NCBI RefSeq assembly: GCF_000723205.1
Contig: NZ_HG315671.1
Coordinates: forward strand, 1,399,351-1,463,350
From: Formosa agariphila KMM 3901
GTDB lineage: Bacteria > Bacteroidota > Bacteroidia > Flavobacteriales > Flavobacteriaceae
Direction: 5' to 3'
Length of the DNA: 64,000 nucleotides
The translations under genes were made by a program, and so were the position numbers. Below are positions 24,860 to 34,886 of the stretch, in pieces; position 1 is the first letter of the stretch, and every line of letters starts with the position of its first letter. The notes under the pieces are model-generated. The model was not told the origin of the DNA. It made no database searches and saw nothing but the letters and a program-made list of their open reading frames with translations.

Positions 24860-26428
24860 TTAGTCTATACGCTCCAGATTTAAATCGTGAAAATCGAAAC
24901 TAAAATCGATGTTAGGCGAGATTCCTTTCATTTTAATTTGCATGGCTTTGCCTTCTTCATTCAAATTAAAAGTTGCAAAAGCATCGCAAGGCATTCCTGT
25001 AAATTCCCATTTCACGGCAAAAGTAGTCGCTTTATAAAAAAACATGGGGCCGTTTAATTTAGGTGAGCGCTTAGACGTAAACCAAAGTGAATCGTTTTTT
25101 TCTGTAATTGTGATATCACCAAACCAAGGGTCGTTGTAGGTTCCTAAATACTTATTCTTATCAATTTTTATTTTTTTATTGGCTTCTACAGTTTCCCAAA
25201 CGGCCTTTGTAACGGCGTCTCCATCTTTTTCTTTACTTTTACTATATTCTGAAAGTTCGGTAACCCAATCTTTTTTGTCAAGTCCTAAATACATATCTAA
25301 AATAGTTTCAGGAACAGCATAAAACGCATAGCCTCCAGGATCTGTGTTAGTTAAGACCACGATACCTAAATTAAGTTCAGGGATTAGCATGGTACGCGAT
25401 AACATGCCTGTTAGCCCACCAGTATGACTTACCATAATTTTTCCTTTAACATCAGATATTTTCCAACCTAATCCATAGGCTGAGAAATGATTATCTCGGC
25501 GTCCGTCTCCATATATATTGTATCCTGTCATGGTAATTGGTGACCACATTTGTTTCTGTACAGCTTCAGAAAATAGCGTTTTAGATAAATTATCTCCGTA
25601 TTTTCCTTTATTAAGTTGTACAAGCATCCATTTGGTTAAATCGTTAACTCCTGCATTAATTCCGCCAGCAGCACCAACTAAATCACCGCCATCGTAAGGT
25701 GAGAGTTCTTTAATTTCGTTATTGTAAGAATTGTGTGGCATGGCCACATTTGCATTTTTAGGAATACGGTTAATAAGTGGTTTAGCTGTTTTCATATCTA
25801 GCGGGTCGAAAATACGCGTTTGTATAAAGTCTGCCCAAGAAGTGCCGCTTACTCTGTATATAACTTCTCCTGCTACTAAATATAATAAGTTGTCGTAATC
25901 GTATTGGGTTCGAAAAGCAGATGTTGGTGTTTGGTATTGAAAACTTTTAATAATATCGTCTATAGTAAAATCTCCAGTGTCTGGAAAAATCATTAAATCT
26001 CCAGCGCCTAAACCTAAACCACTTCTGTGCGTTAGTAAATCGGTGATGGTGAAATTTGTAGTAACATAATCATCATACATTTTAAATTCAGGTATATAAT
26101 CTACAACATGATCATCCCAAGATAATTTACCTTCATCCACTAATATAGCAAGTGCTGCACCTGTAAATGCTTTTGAATTAGAGGCAATAGAAAATAAGGT
26201 GTTGTCGTCTACTTTGTCTTTCGTTTCAATAGATTTTAAGCCATACCCTTTAGAATGTACAACTTTTCCATCTTTAACAATAGCAATTGCCATTCCTACA
26301 GAATTATTTAAAGCCATTGTTTTTGAAACTAAAGAGTCTATTTGCGCCGAGCTTACATTTTGCCCCCAATGGTTTAAAGTAAATAATAATAAGAAAGTAA
26401 GGATGGAAAAGCTTTTGTGAAAAGACAT
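24860..26428 (-). CDS. Exported serine hydrolase, beta-lactamase/class C PBP fold, with DUF3471-like tail
   Basis: Periplasmic protein of 522 residues with an N-terminal signal peptide (about 1-22). The class C beta-lactamase/DD-peptidase fold shows SxxK at Ser83-Lys86, YxN at Tyr178-Asn180 and HTGG at 335-338 in place of KTG. The last 120 residues form the DUF3471-like beta domain (KYLGTYNDPWFGDITI). Such proteins act as esterases, D-aminopeptidases or peptidases rather than true beta-lactamases. It lies between the Gfo/Idh/MocA and GNAT genes with short spacers of about 31-33 bases. Confidence 0.9.
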   Translation of the reverse strand: MSFHKSFSILTFLLLFTLNHWGQNVSSAQIDSLVSKTMALNNSVGMAIAIVKDGKVVHSKGYGLKSIETKDKVDDNTLFSIASNSKAFTGAALAILVDEGKLSWDDHVVDYIPEFKMYDDYVTTNFTITDLLTHRSGLGLGAGDLMIFPDTGDFTIDDIIKSFQYQTPTSAFRTQYDYDNLLYLVAGEVIYRVSGTSWADFIQTRIFDPLDMKTAKPLINRIPKNANVAMPHNSYNNEIKELSPYDGGDLVGAAGGINAGVNDLTKWMLVQLNKGKYGDNLSKTLFSEAVQKQMWSPITMTGYNIYGDGRRDNHFSAYGLGWKISDVKGKIMVSHTGGLTGMLSRTMLIPELNLGIVVLTNTDPGGYAFYAVPETILDMYLGLDKKDWVTELSEYSKSKEKDGDAVTKAVWETVEANKKIKIDKNKYLGTYNDPWFGDITITEKNDSLWFTSKRSPKLNGPMFFYKATTFAVKWEFTGMPCDAFATFNLNEEGKAMQIKMKGISPNIDFSFDFHDLNLERID

Positions 26429-26461
26429 ACGTTATATACAGATTGAATTAAAATTTTAAAT

Positions 26462-27496
26462 TTATGAAAAAATAACTTCAGAATGCGTTGTAGACGATTT
26501 ATAAATACCTTCAATTAAAGCTAAAGATTTTAAACCTTCTTCGCCATCTATTTCGGGTTGGGTGTTGTTAGAAATGGCTTTAATAAATTCTGAGATTTGT
26601 GTTTTATGTAAAGCATGTCCAATGGCTAACGGATCCGAGGCTCCACTAGAAGCGTCTAGGTCTGTTTGTTTTGGGTTTCGGTCATGATTTTTAATATCCC
26701 ATTTTATAATTTTTCCACCTTCTAATATTATCGTACCATGTTCTCCATAAATTTCTAAACGCTCAGGGTTTCCTGGATAAAGCGCTGTTCCCGCGGTAAT
26801 GGTACCAATTGCTCCGTTTTTAAAATTCACTAGAGCATGAGCTAAATCTTCACCTTCTATATTATGCATTTTAGTATAAGTTTTACCAAATACACTGTGT
26901 ACAGCGCCCATGGCATTAATGAGAAGATCTATGGTATGAATCCCTTGGTTTATAAGTGCTGCACCGCCGTCTCCAAGCAACGTACCACGCCATACACTTT
27001 CGCTATAATATTCTGGAGATCGATTCCAATTTATACTCGCATTACCCATCAATAATTTTCCTAACCAGCCTTTATGTATCGCTTCTAATACGGTTTTATA
27101 ATCTGTAGCATATCTGTTCTGAAAAACACAGCTCAGTTTAACATTATGAGTCTTACAAGCTTCAATCATAGCAGTTGCACGCTTTACAGAAATTTCTAAA
27201 GGTTTCTCGCATAAAACGTGAATGCCCGCTTGTGCGGCAGCCCGTGTTGACTCTAAATGACTCCCACTTTGTGTACAAATACTAACAATATCAATTAGGT
27301 TTTCATTAAAAAGGGTGTTGTAATCTGTATATACAGGAACGTTAAAATTGGCTTCCGCTTGCTGTATTCTAGATTCAGAAGACGTACAAACTGCAATTAA
27401 TTTGGTGTTTGATAGGTCGTTAATACATTTTGCATGCGTTTTAGCAATAGATCCACTTCCAATAATTGCAATATTATAGATTTTTTTGGCTGTCAT
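26462..27496 (-). CDS. Gfo/Idh/MocA family NAD(P)-dependent oxidoreductase
   Basis: Cytoplasmic dehydrogenase of 344 residues. The Rossmann motif IGSGSIAKTHAKC (12-24) and the EKPLEIS motif, with the family's catalytic-type lysine, are present, followed by the C-terminal alpha/beta domain (GDGGAALINQGIHTIDLL). It acts on a sugar, inositol or related polyol, which cannot be resolved from sequence. First gene of a probable minus-strand run with the serine hydrolase. Confidence 0.92.
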   Translation of the reverse strand: MTAKKIYNIAIIGSGSIAKTHAKCINDLSNTKLIAVCTSSESRIQQAEANFNVPVYTDYNTLFNENLIDIVSICTQSGSHLESTRAAAQAGIHVLCEKPLEISVKRATAMIEACKTHNVKLSCVFQNRYATDYKTVLEAIHKGWLGKLLMGNASINWNRSPEYYSESVWRGTLLGDGGAALINQGIHTIDLLINAMGAVHSVFGKTYTKMHNIEGEDLAHALVNFKNGAIGTITAGTALYPGNPERLEIYGEHGTIILEGGKIIKWDIKNHDRNPKQTDLDASSGASDPLAIGHALHKTQISEFIKAISNNTQPEIDGEEGLKSLALIEGIYKSSTTHSEVIFS

Positions 27497-27840
27497 TTGA
27501 GTTGAATTTTGAGTTGAATTCTATTTAAGTAACTACTTTTTTAACCCAACATTATGTTATAAAAATAGAAAAAATATATCTGAAAAATATTTCAATCGTT
27601 TGAGTGATTTAAGAGGCAAAAATCCATTCAAATTAGCGTTAAAAAATTGTTAAGACACAAGGCTTTTTATTAACGAAAATTTACGAAAACGGTTGATTTA
27701 ATGTGGTTTGTGTAATAAATGCGTAATAATCAATAATGTGTTGTTAATTCTAATTTAAACTGTCATTTGTCATATTTTAACATGCTCTTTCTGTCGAAAT
27801 TTGAGGTATATAAACAGATCGAGAATTTAATACAATTAAT
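27497..27840 (+). promoter_or_regulatory. Leader and promoter region of pflB
   Basis: A 344-base gap separates the divergent oxidoreductase from pflB. No gene was seen. A direct repeat ACGAAAA (27673-27679 and 27683-27689, one helical turn apart) and a lone FNR-like half site TTGAT (27693-27697) could take part in anaerobic control. No exact TAnnTTTG element was found. Confidence 0.4.
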
Positions 27841-30096
27841 ATGAAAGTAGCAGAGTTAGAAAATACAGGCTTTAAAAAAGATGGATTTAATACAGGCGAT
27901 TGGAATACGTCTATTAATGTACGTGATTTTGTGTACAAAAATATAACACCTTATCATGGTACTCAGAGTTTTTTAATTGGTCCAAGCGAACGTACTCAAA
28001 AACTTTGGGACGTATGTAAAAGTGCCACTAAAATTGAACGAGAAAACAATGGCGTGCACTCTGTAGATACAGACATTATTTCTGGTATTGCAAATTTTGA
28101 AGCTGGATATATAGATAAAGAAAATGAAACCATTGTAGGCCTACAAACCGATGGCTTATTAAAAAGAGCTATGAAACCTTTTGGAGGATACAAGGTGGTC
28201 CAAAAAGCATTAGAAGAAATTGGATTACAACCAGCAAATCAGGTAGATCAATTATTCTCTAAATATGTAAAAACACATAACGATGGTGTGTTTGATGCTT
28301 ATAATGCAGAAATTAGAAAATTTAGATCATTAGGATTTTTAACAGGATTACCAGATAATTATGCTCGTGGTAGAATTATAGGAGATTATAGAAGAATTGC
28401 TTTATACGGAATAGATACACTTATTGCTGCTAAAAAGAAAGATTTAGCGAACATAAAAGGTCCTATGACGGATGCCGTTATTCGCTTGAGAGAAGAAGTT
28501 TCTGAGCAAATAAAAGCATTAAAAGAAATGATTACTATGGGTAATGCTTATGACCTTGATTTAAGTCGTCCTGCAGAAAATGCGCAAGAGGCTGTACAAT
28601 GGACATATATGGCTTACTTAGCAGCTGTAAAAGAACAAGATGGTGCTGCAATGTCTTTAGGTAATGTGTCTACATTTTTAGATATTTATATTCAAAGAGA
28701 TTTAGATAATGAAGTGATTGGAGAAATAGAAGCTCAAGAATATATCGACCAATTCGTTATGAAATTACGTATGGTGCGTCACTTAAGAATGTCTGCATAC
28801 GACGAAATTTTTGCTGGAGATCCAACTTGGGTAACAGAAGCTATTGGAGGTATGTTTAAAGACGGACGTACTAAAGTAACAAAAACGGCTTTCCGTTTTT
28901 TACATACATTATACAACCTAGGACCATCACCAGAACCAAATATTACAGTATTATGGTCGCCTTCTTTACCAGAAAACTTTAGAAAATATTGTGCTAAAGT
29001 GGCTATCGATACGTCATCTATTCAATTTGAAAACGATGATTTAATGCGCGAATTAAGAGGGTCAGACGATTATGGAATTGCATGTTGTGTGTCTTACCAA
29101 GAAATCGGGAAACAAATTCAATTCTTTGGTGCGCGTACTAACTTAGCAAAAACATTGCTTTTGGCTATTAATGCAGGTCGTTGTGAGATTACTGGAAAAC
29201 AAATGGTTAAAGGCATTGAAGTAGATAATGACGAATACTTAGACTTTGATAAAGTATTAGCGAATTACAAAATTGCAATGAAAGAAGTGGCTCGAGTGTA
29301 TAACGATTCTATGAATATTATTCACTATATGCACGATAAATACTACTACGAAAAAGGTCAGATGGCTTTAATCGATACTAATCCAGATATTAATATCGCT
29401 TACGGTATTGCAGGTTTATCTATCGTAGCAGATTCATTATCGGCTATTAAATATGCTAAAGTTAAACCAATCCGAAATGAAGAAGGATTAACTGTTAGTT
29501 TCGAAATTGAAGGTGAATTCCCTAAATATGGAAACGACGATGATCGCGTAGATATCTTTGCTCATGATGCGGTAGAAGACTTTAATAACGAACTTAAAAA
29601 GCTAGCAGTCTACAAGAATGCAGAACCAACAATGTCTGTGTTAACTATTACGTCTAATGTCGTGTATGGTAAAAAGACTGGAGCTACTCCGGATGGTCGA
29701 GCTAAAGGTGTGCCTTTTGCACCAGGAGCAAACCCAATGCATGGTCGTGATACTAACGGAGCAATAGCATCTTTAAATTCTGTTGCTAAAATAGATTATA
29801 AAGATTCTCAAGATGGTGTATCAAATACATTCTCTATCGTACCAAAATCATTAGGTGCAACAGAAGAAGAACGTATCGATAATTTAGTTTCAACTTTAAC
29901 GGGTTACTTTAGTAATGGCGCTCAACATTTAAATGTAAATGTTCTGGATAAAAATACCTTGTTAGATGCGATGGAACATCCAGAAAATCACCCACAATTA
30001 ACAATTCGTGTGTCGGGTTATGCTGTTAACTTTATTAGATTAACAAGAGAACAACAAATGGAAGTTATCTCTCGTTCATTCCACGAATCAATGTAA
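27841..30096 (+). CDS. pflB: Formate C-acetyltransferase (pyruvate formate-lyase)
   Basis: Glycyl-radical enzyme of 751 residues that converts pyruvate and CoA to acetyl-CoA and formate without oxygen. The catalytic pair Cys415-Cys416 (IACCVS) and the radical Gly726 (RVSGYAV) match the E. coli positions 418/419 and 734 closely. Length and the segment [14 protein letters not shown] are typical. It is followed by its activase and a formate channel, making a fermentation cassette in an otherwise respiratory-looking organism. There is no sign of truncation. Confidence 0.97.
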   Translation: MKVAELENTGFKKDGFNTGDWNTSINVRDFVYKNITPYHGTQSFLIGPSERTQKLWDVCKSATKIERENNGVHSVDTDIISGIANFEAGYIDKENETIVGLQTDGLLKRAMKPFGGYKVVQKALEEIGLQPANQVDQLFSKYVKTHNDGVFDAYNAEIRKFRSLGFLTGLPDNYARGRIIGDYRRIALYGIDTLIAAKKKDLANIKGPMTDAVIRLREEVSEQIKALKEMITMGNAYDLDLSRPAENAQEAVQWTYMAYLAAVKEQDGAAMSLGNVSTFLDIYIQRDLDNEVIGEIEAQEYIDQFVMKLRMVRHLRMSAYDEIFAGDPTWVTEAIGGMFKDGRTKVTKTAFRFLHTLYNLGPSPEPNITVLWSPSLPENFRKYCAKVAIDTSSIQFENDDLMRELRGSDDYGIACCVSYQEIGKQIQFFGARTNLAKTLLLAINAGRCEITGKQMVKGIEVDNDEYLDFDKVLANYKIAMKEVARVYNDSMNIIHYMHDKYYYEKGQMALIDTNPDINIAYGIAGLSIVADSLSAIKYAKVKPIRNEEGLTVSFEIEGEFPKYGNDDDRVDIFAHDAVEDFNNELKKLAVYKNAEPTMSVLTITSNVVYGKKTGATPDGRAKGVPFAPGANPMHGRDTNGAIASLNSVAKIDYKDSQDGVSNTFSIVPKSLGATEEERIDNLVSTLTGYFSNGAQHLNVNVLDKNTLLDAMEHPENHPQLTIRVSGYAVNFIRLTREQQMEVISRSFHESM

Positions 30097-30120
30097 AACG
30101 AACTCTGTTTATATTACTTT

Positions 30121-30217
30121 AAGAGGTATTCAAAAATTTTAAACACTAATTTTACTTAAATAGCAAAAAGTAATCTCCCTTACTGTTTAGTGTAAATTAT
30201 ATTTTTGAATGCCTCTT
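30121..30217 (+). other. Long structured element between pflB and pflA
   Basis: Outer arms of 17 bases (30121-30137 and 30201-30217) pair with one G-U wobble. Inside, a 7-bp stem (30143-30149 with 30187-30193) and a 6-bp stem (30152-30157 with 30168-30173) can form. A T-rich run follows the outer stem. It could attenuate or process the pflBA message, or be a small palindromic repeat element. Confidence 0.65.
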
Positions 30218-30993
30218 TATTTTTTAATTTAAATCTTACTATTATTAAAACTTCAGATAATACTTTAAGTGTACATTCTATAGAGTCTTTTGGAACGCAT
30301 GATGGTCCAGGCATACGGATGGTTGTGTTTTTACAAGGTTGTAAATTAAAATGTTTGTATTGCCATAATCCTGATACTATTGATACCCAGGGTGGAACGG
30401 AATATGAGATAGAAGAGCTTGTTAAGCGCGCCGTAAGAATGAAATCTTATTTTGGAGACAAAGGAGGCGTTACAGTATCTGGTGGAGAACCTTTACTACA
30501 AGCTAAAAACTTGATTCACTTTTTTAAGCGTCTAAAAGAAGAAGGTATACATACTAATATTGACACTAACGGACGATTATTAAATCATCCCACAAAGGAG
30601 TTATTAGATGATTATGCCGATTTAGTGATGCTGGATATTAAGCATATGACAGAAGAAGGGTTTCAATACATAGCAGGTGCTAAAAACAAAGAAACCACTT
30701 TCAATTTCGCAAAACACAGAGAAGCTTCAGGAAAAAAAATGTGGCTACGCTATGTGTTAATTCCAGAAATAACCAATACACCAGAATTACTACATCAATT
30801 AGGGACCTATTTTAAGGATTACCAAACAATAGAAAAAATTGAATTGCAACCTTATCATAAATTAGGGATTCATAAATGGGAAGCATTAGGTTGGGAATAC
30901 GAATTAAAAGATGCTAGAGAAAATACACAAGACGAAATTAACGAGGCCGTAAAAATTTTGAACACCTATTTTAAAGACGTAAAAGTGAATTAA
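30205..30993 (+). CDS. pflA: Pyruvate formate-lyase activating enzyme
   Basis: Radical SAM activase that installs the glycyl radical in PflB. The CxxxCxxC cluster motif is at Cys46, Cys50 and Cys53 (GCKLKCLYC) when counted from the TTG at 30205, preceded by HSIESFGTHDGPGIR. GG(E/D)P-type SGGEPLL is also present. The start is uncertain: the TTG lies inside the right arm of a long hairpin, and there is no in-frame ATG before the conserved part. ATT at 30241 or 30244 is the next option. It follows pflB and precedes focA by 33 bases. Confidence 0.93.
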   Translation: MNASLFFNLNLTIIKTSDNTLSVHSIESFGTHDGPGIRMVVFLQGCKLKCLYCHNPDTIDTQGGTEYEIEELVKRAVRMKSYFGDKGGVTVSGGEPLLQAKNLIHFFKRLKEEGIHTNIDTNGRLLNHPTKELLDDYADLVMLDIKHMTEEGFQYIAGAKNKETTFNFAKHREASGKKMWLRYVLIPEITNTPELLHQLGTYFKDYQTIEKIELQPYHKLGIHKWEALGWEYELKDARENTQDEINEAVKILNTYFKDVKVN

Positions 30994-31026
30994 AATTCAT
31001 TTATAAATCTACTTAACCCAATCAGT

Positions 31027-31809
31027 ATGTATTCACCTAAAGAAGGTATAAAAATTATTAATGAAATTGCGCTAAATAAGGAAGGTTATACTATTAGTAA
31101 AACATTAATTCTAGCTTTCTTAGCAGGAGCTTATGTGGCATTTGGCGGATTATTAGCGTTAACTATTTCTGGAGGTTCACCTGGTATTGTAGCACAGAAT
31201 CCAGGACTTGCAAAGTTTATGTTTGGAGCAGCTTTTCCTTTAGGACTAATACTTGTGGTACTAGTAGGAGCAGAGTTGTTTACAGGAAACAATGCATATT
31301 TTATTCCTAATATTTTAACCAAAAGACAACGGGCTTATGCCATGTTTAAAAACTGGGGTTTGGTCTATCTAGGGAATTTTATTGGTGCGCTTTTTATCGC
31401 TTATGTTATAACACATTTAACACATCTTGTAAGTAAAGCGCCGTATTTAGATTTGGTTCATAGTATAGCACGAGGTAAAACAAGTCATTCGTTTTTAGTC
31501 ACTTTTATAAAAGGTATCGGAGCGAATTGGTTGGTGTGTCTAGCACTTTGGCAAGGTATTGCAGCCGAAAACACGAGTGGTAAAATTATAGCCATTTGGC
31601 TACCTGTCATGGCTTTTGTTACTCTAGGTTTCGAACATAGTATTGCAAACATGTATTTTATTCCGTTATCTATATTCGAAGGTTCAGGAATTACATGGAG
31701 CACGTTTATATTTAAGAATTTAATTCCTGCAACTTTAGGAAATATTGTTGGAGGCGCTCTATTTGTAGGTCTCCCTTATGGATATTTGTTCGGTAAAACA
31801 GAACAATAA
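31027..31809 (+). CDS. focA: Formate/nitrite channel, FocA family
   Basis: Pentameric inner-membrane channel of 260 residues with about six membrane segments. Typical motifs are AGAYVAFGGLLALTI (33-47), GAELFTGNN (81-89), GANWLVCLA (165-173) and GFEHSIANMY (201-210), where His204 corresponds to the pore histidine of FocA. It lies directly after pflA, so formate export or re-uptake is the probable role, though nitrite channels belong to the same family. A strong terminator follows. Confidence 0.95.
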   Translation: MYSPKEGIKIINEIALNKEGYTISKTLILAFLAGAYVAFGGLLALTISGGSPGIVAQNPGLAKFMFGAAFPLGLILVVLVGAELFTGNNAYFIPNILTKRQRAYAMFKNWGLVYLGNFIGALFIAYVITHLTHLVSKAPYLDLVHSIARGKTSHSFLVTFIKGIGANWLVCLALWQGIAAENTSGKIIAIWLPVMAFVTLGFEHSIANMYFIPLSIFEGSGITWSTFIFKNLIPATLGNIVGGALFVGLPYGYLFGKTEQ

Positions 31810-31823
31810 ATTTAAATAAAAAC

Positions 31824-31857
31824 AAAAGCCCCATAACATATTATGGGGCTTTTATTA
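31824..31857. terminator. Bidirectional terminator between focA and convergent gene
   Basis: A 13-bp perfect stem (31824-31836 with 31841-31853) with a CATA tetraloop is flanked by A and T runs. It serves focA and the minus-strand gene ending at 31861. Confidence 0.88.
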
Positions 31858-31860
31858 CTC

Positions 31861-32346
31861 TTAGTTTAGCGCTAATTTCTTCTCAATTAATTCATGCCAG
31901 GTATTAATAATCTGAATCTCACCACTTAATTGCGTATTTACCGCTTCATTGTAAAATTCAAATTGTTGTTCTGGCACCGATTTATCTTTAGGAATAAAGT
32001 CTAGTTTTAACCTTTCAATCGCATAAGAACTGCTTTTCGCGTGTAAGTCCTTACCAAATTTTAATATTTTACAATCTTTATAATCCGATAAATCTACACA
32101 ATTTTCAACCGAGTTATCTGCTGTTTTTTTGAAGAAGAAAACCAGATTTTTAATGTTGTCCATCCCAATAATAAAATCGGCTCCTACATCGTAATTACTT
32201 ATCTGGGCATCATGTTTATTTGCTAAAGTTTGTAACGATTTTAGTAAAGTGTTTTTTCTTTTTCTGCTTCCGCGACTTGATAATATAAAAGGTAAAGCGC
32301 AAATTGCTATAAAGAATGCGCTAAGGATCATTGTTCCAGTATTCAT
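31861..32346 (-). CDS. Membrane-anchored hypothetical protein
   Basis: Protein of 161 residues with one N-terminal hydrophobic segment (about 5-23), then a basic SRGSRKRKN stretch that should stay in the cytoplasm. A soluble domain follows, beginning LLKSLQTLANKHDAQISNYDVGADFIIGMD. I do not recognise the family. The pattern of a beta strand, an acidic loop and FFFKK suggests a compact alpha/beta domain. Monocistronic, convergent with focA. Confidence 0.7.
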   Translation of the reverse strand: MNTGTMILSAFFIAICALPFILSSRGSRKRKNTLLKSLQTLANKHDAQISNYDVGADFIIGMDNIKNLVFFFKKTADNSVENCVDLSDYKDCKILKFGKDLHAKSSSYAIERLKLDFIPKDKSVPEQQFEFYNEAVNTQLSGEIQIINTWHELIEKKLALN

Positions 32347-32453
32347 TGTAATGTGTTTTAAAATTATTTCATAAAAAGTGCAGATTATATAATTAAATAT
32401 AACCTTGTTGTAGTAAACGGGTAGTGCGTAATCACACTAAAAAGGAATGGTGT

Positions 32454-32825
32454 TTACCAGAAATAATGAAACGGGAATATGGAATCGTTTTTACGATAAT
32501 TAACCAAAGTATTGGTTTGGTTAATTTTGTATTGTAAGAATTGTGAAGCTATTAATTGCTCACTAATTTTAGGAAACCAAACAGAGTTAAATAACGGAAT
32601 CTTTAAAAAGTGACCCGCCGGCGAAGGAAATGATATCACTACATTTTCAGGCTCTGCAGTTAAACTGAAAATTGATTTAGAGACCTTTGAAACCTTTTGC
32701 TGTTGCTCTGGATTGTTTGGGTAATACGTGAAAGTTTCAGGCAGAGGCTGTGTTACACTGTACAGTGCAAAACAATATAACAGGCTTAATAGTAAACCTC
32801 CCGAAAATTTAACAACTTTTTTCAC
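32454..32825 (-). CDS. Small exported hypothetical protein
   Basis: Frame of 123 residues starting KKVVKFSGGLLLSLLYCFALYS, a good signal peptide or anchor, and ending FPFHYFW. No family was recognised. The predicted mature part has alternating polar and aromatic segments and no cysteine. The aromatic C-terminal end is unusual. Coding reality is supported by the export signal and by the clean gap on both sides, but the gene could be lineage-specific. Confidence 0.55.
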   Translation of the reverse strand: MKKVVKFSGGLLLSLLYCFALYSVTQPLPETFTYYPNNPEQQQKVSKVSKSIFSLTAEPENVVISFPSPAGHFLKIPLFNSVWFPKISEQLIASQFLQYKINQTNTLVNYRKNDSIFPFHYFW

Positions 32826-32895
32826 GTCGCAAATTTAAATGTTTCTAAATAATAAAGAATAGGTTTAAGGTAATTTATCAAAAAATTATGATAAC

Positions 32896-33375
32896 CTATC
32901 CAATAAAATACCAGCCGTGGCTTCCTGCTACCGCTCCAAAAATGGTACATAAACTAAGAATAAGCAAAATCCAATGTGCGCGATGAATAATTCTAAACGC
33001 TTTATCGGGATTTTTTTCAACTTCTTTTCTAAATAATTTATGAAGTAAAAGCGGTTCTAAAACATATAATACTAGTGTGAAGATAATCCACATAATTGTC
33101 ATGGCATGAATCCACCAAAATCGAATATCTAAATACCTGCTCCAAGCATCCATTTCGTACATCATGTAAAAACCTGTAATTCCTGTAAGTAAGGTCGTGA
33201 TTTTAGCTTGGGTGGCGAACTTACCTTCAATTTGCTCGAATGTCTGCAATTTATCTTCCTTAGTTTTCATTTTTTTTACTGCAGGAATAATAACAGTAGT
33301 GACCATAGAAACGCCACCAATCCATAACACAACGGCTAATACATGTATAACTCGGGCAAGGGTAAAAGTTTCCAA
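32896..33375 (-). CDS. CopD-like integral membrane protein
   Basis: Protein of 159 residues with four hydrophobic segments (about 8-28, 57-72, 90-110 and 133-152). The first has the pattern RVIHVLAVVLWIGGVSM seen in CopD and HemJ-like proteins, whose histidines bind haem or metal. His12, a His in FWWIHAM and HRAHW are candidate ligands. Function uncertain: CopD-domain proteins have been linked to copper transport and membrane redox. Monocistronic or the first gene before 32825. Confidence 0.8.
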   Translation of the reverse strand: METFTLARVIHVLAVVLWIGGVSMVTTVIIPAVKKMKTKEDKLQTFEQIEGKFATQAKITTLLTGITGFYMMYEMDAWSRYLDIRFWWIHAMTIMWIIFTLVLYVLEPLLLHKLFRKEVEKNPDKAFRIIHRAHWILLILSLCTIFGAVAGSHGWYFIG

Positions 33376-33562
33376 GGTGGGATAGAATTTAGTTTGAAAA
33401 ATGTTATACTAAGTTAAAACAATAATCACTTCTATTTAAATATTTGAGTGAATAAAAAAGATGATTGATGATTTTTATTAATCTAAATCTATAATATCAT
33501 AATTATTGATGCCTTATAGATGATGGGTATTGTATTTGCAGAAATTTTCAAGTTTTATAGTT

Positions 33563-33570
33563 TAATTTTG
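33563..33570 (+). promoter_or_regulatory. -7 element of the MFS gene
   Basis: An exact TAnnTTTG lies 24 bases before the ATG at 33595. Because it is within the longer open frame starting at 33520, it favours the internal start. Confidence 0.55.
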
Positions 33571-33594
33571 TTGCCTAAAATACAAACGTTAAAC

Positions 33595-34866
33595 ATGAAT
33601 TTTACCACCTTCAATTCCTTTAAAAGTAGAAATTTTAGATTATTCTTTATGGGACAATCTGTATCGCTTTTAGGAACATGGATGCAGAAAACAGCGGTGA
33701 GTTGGGTAATTTACAGTTTAACGCAATCTAAATTTATGCTTGGTGTTACGGTGTTTGCAACACTATTTCCTACCGCAATTATGTCGCTTTATGGCGGTGT
33801 TATTGCAGATAGACATAATAGACACAGCGTATTATTAATTACTCAAATTGTCTCGTTACTTCAGGCTATTTTACTAACCATTTCTATTGTGTTTTTTAAA
33901 GACCATGCCGTTTGGACAATAATTGTGCTTAGTGCAGTTTTAGGTATTATAAATGGTTTCGATGTCCCTGCAAGGCAGTCCTTGGTGCGTGAAATGGTAG
34001 ATAATAAAGACGATTTACCTAATGCTTTAGCCTTAAACTCGTCTATGGTTAATCTGTCTAAATTAATAGGTCCTGCGCTTGCTGGTTTTATTTTAGAATC
34101 TTTTGGAGACGAAGTGTGTTTCGGAATGAATGCCATGAGTTTTATTCCTGTAATTATTTCGTTGCTATTAATGCGCTTACCAAAACAGGAATTGAAACCG
34201 AAGGCCGATAGAAATATTAAAAATGAATTTAAAGACGCTTTTAACTATATCATTAGTACGCCTGAAATTCATTCGGTGTTAATATTTGTAGGGCTCATGA
34301 GTTTATTTGTATTGTCGTTTACCACTTTAACACCAGCTTTTGCCAAAGATGTGTTTAACGGTTCGGCGTCTACTTTAGGTGTAATCGATGGTATCATTGG
34401 TTTTGGTGCTTTTATAGGCGCCATATTCTTAGCATCTTTAAAACCAGGTGCAAACCTTGTTAAGGTCTTAGCGATTAATTCGTTAATTTTTGGAGTTGGA
34501 CTAATTTTGTTTTCTGAAACCTCAAATTATTATTTAGCCTTGTTTTTTGTGGGTATAGCAGCCTTCGGGATGATGTCCGTAAGAACCATTACAAATACCA
34601 TTATCCAAGTGAATGTACCAAATCATTTTAGAGGTCGAGTGATTAGTATTTACGTGATGACGTTAACCGGTTTATTGCCTATAGGTAGTCTTGCAATTGG
34701 TAGTATTTCACATTTTATAGGGGTACAAGCCACAGTGCTTATTCAAGGTGTTTTAGCTATTGTAATAGCCCTGTTTTACGGTAAATATCTTAAAAAACAA
34801 AAACTAAAGAAAGAGGCTGTAAACTTGCTAAAACAACGACCTGAACAGGGCTTAGGAGTTAAATAA
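33595..34866 (+). CDS. MFS transporter, EntS-like (MFS_3) subfamily
   Basis: Inner-membrane transporter of 423 residues with about twelve hydrophobic segments. The start at 33595 is chosen because it opens with the family pattern FNSFKSRNFRLFFMGQSVSLLGTWMQ. The longer frame from 33520 would contain the promoter. The loop GGVIADRHNRHSVLL is the MFS motif A, and DVPARQSLVREMV is typical of the enterobactin-exporter-like branch. The substrate is unknown; drug or siderophore export are options. No linked siderophore genes. Confidence 0.9.
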   Translation: MNFTTFNSFKSRNFRLFFMGQSVSLLGTWMQKTAVSWVIYSLTQSKFMLGVTVFATLFPTAIMSLYGGVIADRHNRHSVLLITQIVSLLQAILLTISIVFFKDHAVWTIIVLSAVLGIINGFDVPARQSLVREMVDNKDDLPNALALNSSMVNLSKLIGPALAGFILESFGDEVCFGMNAMSFIPVIISLLLMRLPKQELKPKADRNIKNEFKDAFNYIISTPEIHSVLIFVGLMSLFVLSFTTLTPAFAKDVFNGSASTLGVIDGIIGFGAFIGAIFLASLKPGANLVKVLAINSLIFGVGLILFSETSNYYLALFFVGIAAFGMMSVRTITNTIIQVNVPNHFRGRVISIYVMTLTGLLPIGSLAIGSISHFIGVQATVLIQGVLAIVIALFYGKYLKKQKLKKEAVNLLKQRPEQGLGVK

Positions 34867-34886
34867 CTTCTATTATATGTATAAAA

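Noticed and set aside
24860-26428. Beta-lactamase resistance gene
   Set aside because: HTGG replaces KTG and a DUF3471-like tail is present, typical of esterase/peptidase relatives rather than resistance enzymes.
33520-33594. Upstream start for the MFS transporter
   Set aside because: The extension contains an exact -7 element, and the family N-terminus begins after ATG 33595.
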